From the NCBI GenBank assembly GCA_011109175.1, contig RDEW01000015.1:390310-454309 (forward strand): a stretch of 64,000 bases of DNA, in the 5' to 3' direction. Under the pieces are notes generated by a model, which worked only from the letters and a program-made list of their open reading frames with translations, made no database searches and had not been told where the DNA came from. Shown piece after piece: positions 11,448 to 22,229 of the stretch. The position numbers were made by a program, and so were the translations under genes. The stretch is from Dicyema japonicum. Lineage: Eukaryota > Dicyemida > Rhombozoa > Dicyemidae. Positions within the stretch are counted from its first letter, which is position 1. Every line of letters starts with the position of its first letter.

Positions 11448-11990
11448 ATGTCTGACTCACCTCTGTTCAAATCATCAAATCTCATGGGAATTCACGCGGA
11501 AGCAAATAATTTTGAAGCATAAAAGTCGTCTTTGGGATTGAATGACGTCACAGGTAATCCTATTATTGGGAATCCTGCAACTCCGATTAATCTGCCAATT
11601 ACCTATGATATTGTTCGTTTCTTTGAAGATAAATTGGGGTCTTGAATAGTTTGTGCTTCACAGCAGACTTGAGAGGATCTCTAGAGCTGGATGGAACCTT
11701 TTTTCGGGGATTTAATGATAAATATTCTAAGAGTTTAGATCTTTATGAACTGAGGAAAACTCAAACTAAAGACGGTGAATAATACTTGGAAGGCATATGT
11801 TTGGTCGTTGGTAATCAAAAGTACTTTGAAGATATCATTGTCCTTTATAAAATGAGGCTTGGCGACGGGGTACTAAGAGATAAAAGATATTTACTCTGAG
11901 TATGACTGTGTAGTTATCGAGGCAGAGTGCACGAGTGTTGTTCCTCGTTGGATCGTTATATGAAGATGGAAAGTACTTGATAAAAGGGAT
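11448..11990 (+). pseudogene. unrecognised, apparently broken gene
   Basis: From ATG 11448 the frame reads MSDSPLFKSSNLMGIHAE, meets a TAA, then continues IGNPATPINLPITYDIV and RFFEDKLG. A candidate 25-nt GT-AG intron (11639-11663) leads towards ADLRGSLELDGTFFRGF and KYSKSLDLYELRKTQTKDGE, but the phase is off by one. A further frame reads YLEGICLVVGNQKYFEDII. The sequence looks protein-coding and similar in style to host genes, but I do not recognise the family. The stop and frame problems suggest a pseudogene or sequence errors. Confidence 0.4.
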
Positions 11991-12241
11991 CAGTTACACG
12001 GTTGATTAAAAGGAAATAAATTCATAAGAAATGTGTTAATTTGATTATCGATTTTCACAATTGAGCAATCAGCTATAATATTTATTTTAATTTTTTACTT
12101 TCAGATATCAATCAAGTACATTAGGAGAGACAGTTAAGATAATCCGTAATCGAGTGTTAACCCTTTTTTAATGGCAATTTCTAGACAGTTGGGTTGTTAA
12201 ATTAAATTTATTCCAAAGACCAAGGGTAACCAAACTAACTA

Positions 12242-13580
12242 ACTCCTTGATCCTGACTCGTTCCAGCATTCCAGAACTTGTCTCCAAGCAACGACATTGT
12301 CCCCGAGGAAAGAATAGTGGATCCTTTTGATGCCCGGCCAAGGATTGGGCGTCTCCTCAGTAAGGTGAATCCAATGACGACATCGGAAGGAAGGAAAATA
12401 ATTTATGATAAACTAGCCACATGGGACCACATGGGGCCACGGGGCATATTAGACAGTTGGGTTATAATTATTTTAAAATATCAAGGTCACAAGATAAGTT
12501 CATCTCTAATCTAACGTGGCGTCATGTGGTTCACCTGTTGTTGTGGTGGCGCTCACTGCAAGTTCTGCATGGAAGAGAACCGTTCACTTCCCCACCCTTC
12601 TACGATCTTCAGAAGGGTGGCCAACCAATTCCTCTTTACTAGTAATGTAGAACCTAATCTGGGACCCTATCTCCAGAATAATACACTGATTATTTTACAA
12701 TTAAATGTAAATGGAATCCGCAATAAAGTGTTGTAACTACGCAGCCTCTAATCCTATTTGAAAGTGGACATTGGCATCAGTCAAAAATCGAGGCTCTCTA
12801 GAACATCCCAAAACCCCTGTTTTCCTGGATATTGAGTACTTTTTGAAGTATCCTTTTCTCCGACGAACCGGACAAGAAACAGATTTTTATTGAAGTATTT
12901 TTTTCTCCGACGAAATGTTTTAGACTGTGTAATGTCTACATTCCACCTCAAGGGTCATGTACTAATTTCTATATCCCCAACTTATCGAGACTAAGGATTT
13001 GCTAATATGCAGAGACTTAAATACCAAATATCCGCTCTGGTTCCGGACACAATCAGCCGACAATCGCGGATCACTTGCTGGATATCTTTCATGGGATGTT
13101 CGTTATGGTTTTACAAGCGACCATAACACAATCGTGTTGAAAATAAAAAGATATATTTGTTTGCAAAGATGTTCTACAAAGTTCAAGAACTATTCAAAGG
13201 CAAATTGGTTTGGTGAGCAAGTTTGTGGATAATTGTCTATCGGGCCTCTGTCTTCTCTTTTATTTAATTTATTTCTATACGATTTACCTACTATCAAAGA
13301 TAAGGACACTATGTTTTATATTACGCGGATGACCAGCTGCTATAGCTGCAGGAGACAAATCTCCTTCCAGGGCTTTGGCGGTGGTTCAGTCACACCGCAA
13401 TCCATGAATTTGCTGTCTGTGTCTGCATCCAAGTCTCAGTTCACCGTATTTAGTACGGACATAAGATTTAAAAGTGGACTTGAGATATTCCTCAAAAACA
13501 TTCACATTCCTCAGAAGATCCTTGAAGTGACATTTTACACTCTTATGACTAGGGAGATTTTTTTGAATTTATAAATCCAA
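12242..13580 (+). mobile_element. Jockey/CR1-like LINE with 5' leader, internally deleted
   Basis: The leader holds GGCGTCATGTGGTTCACC at 12519. A frame from 12524 then runs through a 2A-like motif (NVEPNLGP, 12644-12667) into the start of an AP endonuclease (IILQLNVNGIRNKVL). Further on come RDLNTKYPLWFRTQS at 13006 and TSDHNTIVLKI at 13118 (endonuclease C-terminus). After a deletion there is a reverse-transcriptase fragment IGPLSSLLFNLFLYDLP at 13239, the usual G-x-x-x-SPLLFNLYxxDLP block. The catalytic YxDD region is degraded. It is inactive and carries stops and frame changes. Confidence 0.75.
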
Positions 13581-15547
13581 AATTTTGACCTAAAAATTGA
13601 CTTTAAAAAATCACAACTTAAGTCTTTAGATAATAATTTTACAATAATAAAATCTTTTCTAAATAGATGGTAGGATATTTTCAAATAGCCGTATATACAT
13701 GGAGAAATTGGTTGTTTTTCCATTTTTTAATAGAAAAAAAAACTTTTTAACAGAAAATCGTTACAGAAATACAATTTTTAATATGCTAGCTGCGTCTTCT
13801 ACGGTGAAGTAAGTTTGTCCTGTCATCTTTCAAGACAATTTTCCCTTCTGACCAGAATTATTTTTGGTAGGTAGCCAATTTCAAAAATATTTGTTTTTAC
13901 TAAAGAAATTTAAATCGAGACTCTTGTGGTGAAAACCGCACCGGAATCATCAGTACGAACTCTGTGGGATCAAACAAAACAGGCAATCTCCAAGTCGGCC
14001 AATATATGCCTTGGAGTCCGAAATCATCACGCCCTAAAATTGGATCATTACCCGAACGTGCCAGATATGGCAAAGCATTGCAGAGAGCTACGACTAAAAG
14101 CGGCAAACACGTCAGACGAGAGTATAAAAAAGAGCTTAAAATCCAACAAAGGGAACTAAAGTGGAAAATCAAAAAGATGAACAGAAAACATTCACGGGAA
14201 ATTATTACATCCCTATTAAAAGATGTGGAATGTCTAAAAGACAATTCAAGGATGTATGCGGCTTTGCGGACAAAGAAAGGACAAAACATCCTTCACATCA
14301 AAGACAAAGATGGAAAATTCGTGGGTAACCCGAAAGAAAAAGCAGAATTGATTGCACGACACTTCGAAACACTGTTGAATAAAGAAAATAATGACTTTCC
14401 CCCTTTCCAGGGAGAAGCAAAGGCGCTAAAAATCCCAATCACAGTGGAAGAGGTGGAATTAGCGATAAATAAACTGAAGAACAACAAGAGTGCTGGGCCG
14501 GACAACATAAGCCCTGAGCTCTTAAAATATGGGCCAAAAAACTTAGCGACACAATTGCAAAAATTCTAATTCACGTCTTTGAAACTAACACCGATCTAAG
14601 ACTTGGAAATGGATTATTAATACCCATACAAAAACCGAACAAATCAAAAGGACCAGTAGAAAATCTCCGCCCGATAATACTTCTGAACTCGATACGCAAG
14701 GTGCTGGCAAACATTGCACTAAGCCGGATAAAGGGTGTGGGGGATCTATACCTACCAGCAAGTCAAAGTGGGTTCCGAGAAGGAAGGTCTACGGCTGACA
14801 TTGTATGGAGGAGGCTATTTGGGCATGTACTAAGAATGAACCCGGACGCACCCACTAACACAGCGATGAAAGATTACTTTGACAGTTGCGAAAAACCCTT
14901 CCGCGGACGACCTAGATCGACACTTCCGACAGCCTTAAACAAAGACTTAAATCGTGTGAGAAAAAATCTAAAGACGGGGGACGACCTGGACGAATTGAGA
15001 TCACTCGCATTCGACAGAGGAAGATGGAAAAAACTAACTATAAATATTGTTTCTTTGAGTGTTGCACATGCGGGGCTATAATCATTATGGCTTTCGTGAA
15101 AGTGCTTTAATAATAATAATAAAGAAATTTAGTTGTGTATTCACACATTTATATCTATTTTTTAGATCAAACCAACTTTTCCAACTCTATAATAAATGCA
15201 TGTAAAAAACTCAAAAATAGCTTCGATCAAGTTACCTTTAAGATAAATTTTTACACTTTTGCATAGAAGGAAGTAAAGCGATCTCCAATACCTCAAACAA
15301 GTTTTTTAAACTTTGATGTTCAACTTGTGCAAGGAAAATCATATTCTAGTAAGCATTAGTGACCTAATTGATCCAAGAGTAGATGAAATGAGAAAATCAG
15401 ATATTTTAACAGTAGCACCTGTGAAATAGTAATAAAATGATAGACTGTTAGTTTGAAATGTTTCTTAAACAAAAGATTAAATTAAAAGCTGTTGTTAAAA
15501 AATTCGTGAGTTGGTAGAAAATTCACCAGGATAATTTATAATAACAG
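13570..15547 (-). repeat. unclassified repeat family X, copy 1 (split by a LINE)
   Basis: Minus-strand repeat present three times in the window (also about 32545-35284 and 54990-59005). Copy 1 lies in two pieces, 15547-15132 and 13912-13570, separated by the LINE at 13913-15120. Conserved peptide blocks include YPGEFSTNS near 15520, GATVKISDFLISST near 15405 and QTYFTVEDAAS near 13805. A conserved intron-like gap of about 28 nt ending TTTCACAG precedes GATVKI. No known transposase motif is visible; it could be a transposon or a dispersed multicopy gene. Confidence 0.6.
13913..15120 (+). mobile_element. LINE with reverse-transcriptase core deleted, flanked by 11-bp TSD
   Basis: Flanked by AAAGAAATTTA at 13902-13912 and 15121-15131. 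The protein region before the palm reads through 13964-14569 (NKLKNNKSAGPDNISPELLK). After one frame break comes LRPIILLNSIRKVLANIALS and SGFREGRSTADIVW. The frame then jumps directly to RRLFGHVLRM and the C-terminal tail (RGRPRSTLPTALNKDLN, TGDDLDELRSLAFDRGRWKK). The palm motifs (SKAFDS, PQGDPLSP, YADD) are therefore absent through an in-frame deletion. The 3' end is GTGAAAGTGCTTTAATAATAATAAT. It interrupts repeat X copy 1. Confidence 0.9.
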
Positions 15548-16810
15548 TATTATTTTATTACCCCCAGGAAAAAAATAAAAGTTCTCATCTAACTAAGTGA
15601 TCCCAGACCGACAAAAGAAAGGACGAGTCCGTCGGTGTCGAGAATTCTGAACAGCTCTTTTCATTGGACATGGCATCGGCTCAAAATTTATGTATGATTG
15701 TAGATATTTCGATAGTGAATGGAATAGAGGGCAGCTCGGTAAACTAGCCTCCTTTCACCCCATGCAATGGAGATCTCCGCGAACGCCGCTGGCTGTTTGA
15801 GCGAATTTTGCTCGCAATTCTGAGAGTGAACAGCCACGCAGTGAGGGCGGCAGCTAACTAGTGTTTTGTCCTTTTTTGTGCTTTAAGAGTAAACGTTGTA
15901 ATTCGATTAAGAAATTTTCAATGGGGTGCTCTGGTCCAGTTATCCATATTGCAGTCTCTTCGATTGGGGATAGTTTCAATGAGGAGGATTGTAAAGTCTC
16001 CATTGCCCATAAAGGACTTGCATACGTCATCGTTGGTCGGATAAATAGTTCATAAATCGTGGCAGTAATATTTCACTGACCAGTCAATAAGAGGGGCCAA
16101 GGACGGTGATTACAGTGAGATGTCGATAGAAGAAGGTTTATTGTTACGTCAAGTAGATGTTCTTGTATGAGATGCAAGATCGTTGAGTATACATAGGCTG
16201 TGTAGGTCTTTAATTATCATCCTCCCCCTTTTGTCGTGGGTTTGTACTGTCAGCCACAGTGGGTGCTTCTCATTGGAGTCACCACAGATAATCACATCTT
16301 TCAGTGATATGAGAAGAGTCAATCTGGGAGCACTGGAAGAGCAGGAACTCAACGGTGGGAGATTCGCGTTGACCAATATTATTGATAGTCTTGGGAATCG
16401 TACTTTGGTGGCCACAAGTTCGAGATTTCCATGTCCTTTAAGCATACTGTAGACACTGTTGGTTATATCCTCAAACTGAATGCCGTTGCGAATTACTGTG
16501 AGGCCCCCACCAAGTTTGCCAATTCTATCACGGCGAATTACCGTGAATCCCAGAAATACTAATGTTGAATTCTTTGGAGAAAGTTTAGACTCTTGGATTA
16601 GCAACATATCTTTCACAAATGTCCGAAGTTCGAGTATATTGTTCTTGATTCCATTTATGTTGAGTTGGACTATTCTGGCTGGTCCAGGTTTGCCTCAATG
16701 TCTTCGCAGCGGCGCAGGCCTTTCTTATTGGTCCACCCTTGAAAATAGGGGAAAGTGTGGTTTTTTTCCAAATGACACCACGTCGTCGGCGACCCACATG
16801 ACATTTTAAT
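15548..16810 (-). mobile_element. LINE derivative: 2A-like leader and endonuclease joined to RT tail
   Basis: Minus strand. The leader begins near 16810 (GTCATGTGGGTCGCCGACGA). A 2A-like motif (DIEANPGP, 16679-16702, with one base deleted in the proline codons) precedes an AP-endonuclease fragment read at 16616-16149: QESKLSPKNSTLVFLGFTV, GKLGGGLTVIRNG, ICGDSNEKHPLW, LNDLASHTRTST. The sequence then passes directly to the RT C-terminal block (IYELFIRPT near 16050) and a 3' UTR ending GGGGGTAATAAAATAATA. The RT core is missing at the same place in the copy at 48313, so this is a non-autonomous derivative family rather than a one-off deletion. Confidence 0.8.
15791..15835. other. 45-nt hairpin with a covarying second copy
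   Basis: Outer arms GGCTGTT (15791-15797) and AACAGCC pair, and an inner GAGC..GCTC hairpin lies between. A 45-nt copy of identical length at 47437-47481 has arms GACTATT and AATAGTC: two base pairs have changed on both sides so pairing is kept. It lies within the 3' region of the LINE derivative here. This suggests a structured RNA. Confidence 0.6.
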
Positions 16811-17640
16811 GCCGATGGAGATTATAATGACATAGATTTTGTCAGAAAATGATCTTGAACTTGCTTTAGAGAAAATCCTTGGAAAATTTAAGAATTGGTC
16901 TCTGCGAGTTAATCAGGAAAAGACTGAACATATAAGAATCACAAGGAAATCAAAATATATTGATGAAAATTGGAGGAAAAAAAGAAATTGGGATCCTTAC
17001 TTGGTGATAGTGAGGACATGATGTATAGAACAGTTCTTGCCACTGCCATGTATAAGAAAATGCAGAGGATATGGAGTCGACGAAAACTAATAAAAACAAA
17101 TCTAAGAATAAGACTATACAACTCATATATAAAGCCGGTGCTTATGTACAACTCGGGTACATGGGAAGTCACAGAGCTAGAGCTCAAGAAAATGGATATA
17201 TTTCATCGAAAACAATTACACAATTTAATGGGCCTAGGTTGGCCCAAGAAGATTTCAAATAAGAAATTATACTCTGTGGCACAATCGAGGCCAATAAGCA
17301 TCGACATTATTGAATCAAGATGGAGACTGTTTGGGCACGTGCTTAGAATGGACATAAACGCCCCTGCAAATATAATAATGGACAATTTCTTTAACAATGA
17401 AAACAAACCATCGTTCAGAGGAAGACCCAGAGTCACTCTACCCATGGTTCTGAACAAGGATCTTAATGGAATTGGAAGAAAACTTAAATCTGCAGAAGAC
17501 CTAGAAGATCTAAGGACAGATGCGCAAAGCAGAGGGCGATGGAGACGCTAGTGAAGCAAATTTCAAAACGTGTGGCACAAACGGGACCTTAGTTAATTTA
17601 ACGTTCTTTGGTTCTGTGAAAGTGCTTTAAATATAATAAT
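16811..17640 (+). mobile_element. LINE reverse-transcriptase C-terminal half
   Basis: Starts abruptly at the thumb (ENDLELALEKILGKFKNWSL, 16842), then after one frame break KKLGSLLGDSEDMMYRTVL through to RWRR at 17551. It holds the tail typical of this LINE group: LYNSYIKPVLMYNSGTWEV, FHRKQLHNLMGL, SRWRLFGHVLRM, RGRPRVTLPMVLNKDLN. It ends at 17640 with GTGAAAGTGCTTTAAATATAATAAT, matching the end of the LINE at 15120. The 5' half with the catalytic aspartates is missing; the neighbouring minus-strand LINE derivative abuts its broken start. Confidence 0.85.
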
Positions 17641-18189
17641 TTGACTTTACCTAAAATTTTTGACTTTATAACTTTTGATTAATATAATTTTTTGATTAAA
17701 AATCACATTTTTATAAGTTTTAAACAATTTCAAAGAACATATGAATTTTTTGACTTTGACAAAAATCACCCTACTTATGACGTTCTCCGGTCACACGGAG
17801 GAAGTGTCAACCAAGGGTCTAGGAAAATGAAACGTTCTAAAAGCTAAAAGGAGAGCTCCTTCCTACCTACTGCTTGTATCAGCAAACTATAATTTCAACT
17901 TATTGTGCCGACGATTGAATATGTTGGTTCTGATTGGAGTTTCGCTATTCCATCTACGAAGGTCGAGCGTATGTACTATTTCAGATAGAAGATCATGCGG
18001 CATATGCAATCAGACACCATATCCCAGTCTCCCTTCAGAGGCGGTGACGGTGAGAAATGGCCAGGGCTTTCTACGTATGTGCAAGGAGCTAGGAAACCTT
18101 TTTAGCGAGTTACTACTTTCTTTCTTGGTGGTCTTAGGGTTTTAAAATAAATAATACATAAAAATTCATATCTGCTTAAACAAACTTGT
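17641..18189. other. stretch without a recognised gene
   Basis: The first part is AT-rich. A plus-strand frame at 17903-18145 has no motif I recognise; it may be a retroelement scrap. Nothing further can be supported. Confidence 0.4.
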
Positions 18190-18482
18190 GGAATTAACAT
18201 GTGATTACTATGAGAACGAAGATACCTTTGCCAGACAACACTGTTTCTAGTCAGCATATATCATCAATATCTGGTCGAATAGTTGACAATTTACGTTAGA
18301 GTTTAAAAAAAAATTACCAATTCTCGGGGCATTCTCTAATTTATTGATATTAATTTGCCCATTAAATTACCAATTTTTGTCCTTACTTTTACGTATCCGA
18401 AAAAATTTAATTTTTTAATGTGTGCCGTGGTTATTTTTGTTACGATTAGTGTGCAGCGAAAATTATTTTCTGAAAACCTCTG
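18190..18482 (+). mobile_element. hAT transposon 3' end, internally deleted
   Basis: Bases 18210-18290 (AGATACCTTTGCCAGACAAC onwards) match the transposase interior of the hAT at 49350. The sequence then skips to the 3' terminal region (GCCCATTAAATTACCAATTT, TTTAATGTGTGCCG) and ends in CCTCTG at 18482. The 5' terminus is missing, so no target-site duplication can be confirmed. Confidence 0.7.
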
Positions 18483-18648
18483 TCCTAGACAAACAACTCT
18501 GGTAAAATTCGTCTGTTGAGACCTTGCCAGTTCCGTGAGACTATTTATTGTCGAAAACGTCTACTGCCTAAAAGAAGTCCATGTCCTTCCAGAATAATAA
18601 TTCCCATCAAAATTAATAGTAAGCAACAATATTAAATATAAGCATTGG

Positions 18649-20005
<1,357 letters not shown>

Positions 20006-20789
20006 ACTCAAAAGTAAAATTAAATTAGGTAATTCATTTTAAATTATTTATAATGTTTTATATAAATTAAAATTATTATAATTTATTTTTTTATTTATAG
20101 AGTTTCCTGACCAATAGCGTCACTAAATTTTTTAGAATAAAAAACAAATTTTTTTAAATTTTTCTCATTTTCAGGCCCCTCTGAAACATAGTTGTTCCAT
20201 GTGCTGAATAAATTTTAAATTTGATTGAGAAATGGAGAGTAAGAGACAATGGAACATGGAGATTTAGTCCGTATAATGACGAATACAGGCATTATTAAAA
20301 ATAAATATCGAGTCTTCAATTCCCTCTTCATAACCAAGATTTTTTAAAAATTCCATAAAAATATGTCATTTATGCAATGACCGATATTATTGTTGATGCA
20401 GTTTCTGGTTCTGATCTATGGTTACAGGGATGGAATGAAGTGAAGAAACAAATTCGTTGAGCTTCTAACCAAAATCCAGGTTGTATTGGCTTACTGATTA
20501 AAATCTAAAATACTACTAAAATAATTTAGCAGTTACTACACTACATTAATACATAATTCATGTGTTGTAAAATGGGTTATTCAATTGAGAAGAGACATAG
20601 AGTGTCTCATAGCTGACCCCCCCCCCCCAAATTCAAACTCTTAATTAGATTGGATTATTTTCAACTTACTAAATTTTGTCAATATATTAACCCGGACCTC
20701 AAAAAAGATAAGAGTTATCCTATAAATTAAGTGTCATATCACGCCCTACTTGTGGCTGGTCTTTGAATCCTGGATTAATCTATAGAGGG
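20006..20789. other. gene-free AT-rich stretch
   Basis: No coding signal or recognised repeat. It includes a run of nine to ten C near 20621. Probably contains the ATE1 promoter at its left end. Confidence 0.5.
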
Positions 20790-20975
20790 GAATGCCACGT
20801 GGTTCAGCATTGGATTGTCACATTACTCACCTACGTGGTGGCAATTGCTTACTAAAGTGTTGAAATGGTCGTAAGCTCTTAGCAGCGAAAGCATGGAGAC
20901 ATGGATAGTGTCATATCTTGTTCCTCTCCTGCTGGACGTCAAGCAAAATCCTGGACCAGATCTTACCTAAATTTG
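20790..20975 (+). mobile_element. LINE 5' leader with 2A-like motif
   Basis: Contains ACGTGGTGGCAATTG and AAAGTGTTG, shared with the leaders at 50694 and 62660-62815. The frame from ATG 20893 reads METWIVSYLVPLLLDVKQ and then NPGP, so a DVKQNPGP motif sits at 20935-20958. A TAA follows four codons later, and no endonuclease can be read beyond it. The hydrophobic LLL just upstream of the D is typical of 2A sequences. It is a truncated 5' end. Confidence 0.7.
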
Positions 20976-21229
20976 GCTACCATTAAATTTGTGTTTACGA
21001 GTTTGGGGGTAATGAACATTTTTCCATTCTGTTTTTATACAGTCGACCCACGCAAATTGATCAGTCTTTAAATTGGTCACATTTTGAAAAATTCTCCATA
21101 TTAATTATCCAATTTTTAAATTGGAAATCTTGATTTCAATGCACGAGTCTTTATAAAATTGACCTTATAACAATTATAAAATCCGGAGGTAATGTTTTAG
21201 AGACAAGAGTCTCCCGATGTAAAAAAACA

Positions 21230-22072
21230 ATGTGTAAAAATAAGTTTGGTATTTTTTTCCTTTAACAATGCTACAACACCCTTCGTACAACCAAGCATAG
21301 AAGGAGCACCATTAGTGCAAATACCAACATAATTTTGAAGAGACAATTTGTTTAAATAAAAATATTCAATTACTAAATTAAAAAATGTCCTGGCTGCACG
21401 TTTTCTCTGTAGGCTATGTACAGAAAAGATATTGTTTAATCATGTTCCCAATGTATTCAATTCGAATAAAAACTAATAACTGACAATTCCCCTAATATCA
21501 GTAGATTCATCTATTTCAGTGGTTCTCAACCTTTTTTGGTCGCGGACCCCTTGTGAGTGAATAAAAAATTCGCGGACCCCAAACATACTTTTGCAAGATT
21601 TTGTCAAAAAATAATTACTTTTCTAAAAACACAATTTGTTATTAAAAAAGGAAATAAAATTAATGAGTAGGTTGATGTTGTTTTTTTTGAGGCATTTTTT
21701 TCAATTTGAGGCTCGGTTGTCGACAAACATACTCTGATAAATAAAGGTTCAGAAGTATCTCGCGGACCCAGGTTGAGAACCACTGATCTATTTGAAGTGA
21801 AAGATACTTTTCTTTCATACAGTCAAAAATATTATTTCAATAGCTATCTGTCTAGAAACAGTGCAATCCGACAATGGAATTTTAGATATTTGCTTCTCAA
21901 AACTATCACCAAAGAAAGTTCATTTATTTTGCAGGCAGGAATTATCCAATTTTCGCCAATTGTATGGGCTTTCATTTGAGAACCAATTAATTTCGCAACA
22001 ATATAACTACTTTAAATACAAAAAATTTACAAATTAATGTATTTCAGCGGCACACCGTTTGAGAAGCACTGT
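21230..22072 (-). mobile_element. hAT transposon (ZBED/FAM200-like transposase), split by a MITE
   Basis: The 5' terminal repeat on the minus strand is CAGTGCTTCTCAAACGGTGT (ending at 22072), nearly identical to the terminus at 48689 (CAGAGTTGTCAAACGGTGT). TGCTAGAT follows at 22073-22080 as the presumed target-site copy. Coding pieces include LSLQIDESTDIRGIVSY (rejoined across the MITE), GNMIKQYLF and YVGICTNGAPSMLGCTKG, all typical of the ZBED-like hAT catalytic region. The C-terminal end is lost to the left. Confidence 0.8.
21517..21785. mobile_element. hAT-type MITE, 269 bp, perfect 8-bp TSD
   Basis: Terminal inverted repeats: CAGTGGTTCTCAACC on the left, and GGTTGAGAACCACTG on the right as its exact complement. 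Subterminal CGCGGACCC occurs at both ends. Target-site duplication ATCTATTT at 21509-21516 and 21786-21793. No coding capacity. It is inserted in a hAT transposase; removing it with one TSD rejoins the DESTD codons. Confidence 0.95.
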
Positions 22073-22229
22073 GCTAGATTCTCAGACTTTTTCCGAAAGA
22101 CGACATCGAGAAAGCAATAAATAATTTTTTACTGAACATTTTGAAAGATTCTAAAAAAATATCAACCGTCTTTTAAAGTCTTCAAAGCTTGAAGATAAGT
22201 GGTAGAATGGATGGAGGTTGAGTCTAAAG

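Noticed and set aside
15595..15640. Hammerhead ribozyme-like block (GACGAGTCCGTC)
   Set aside because: The conserved CTGANGA and GAAA core elements are not in the required arrangement.
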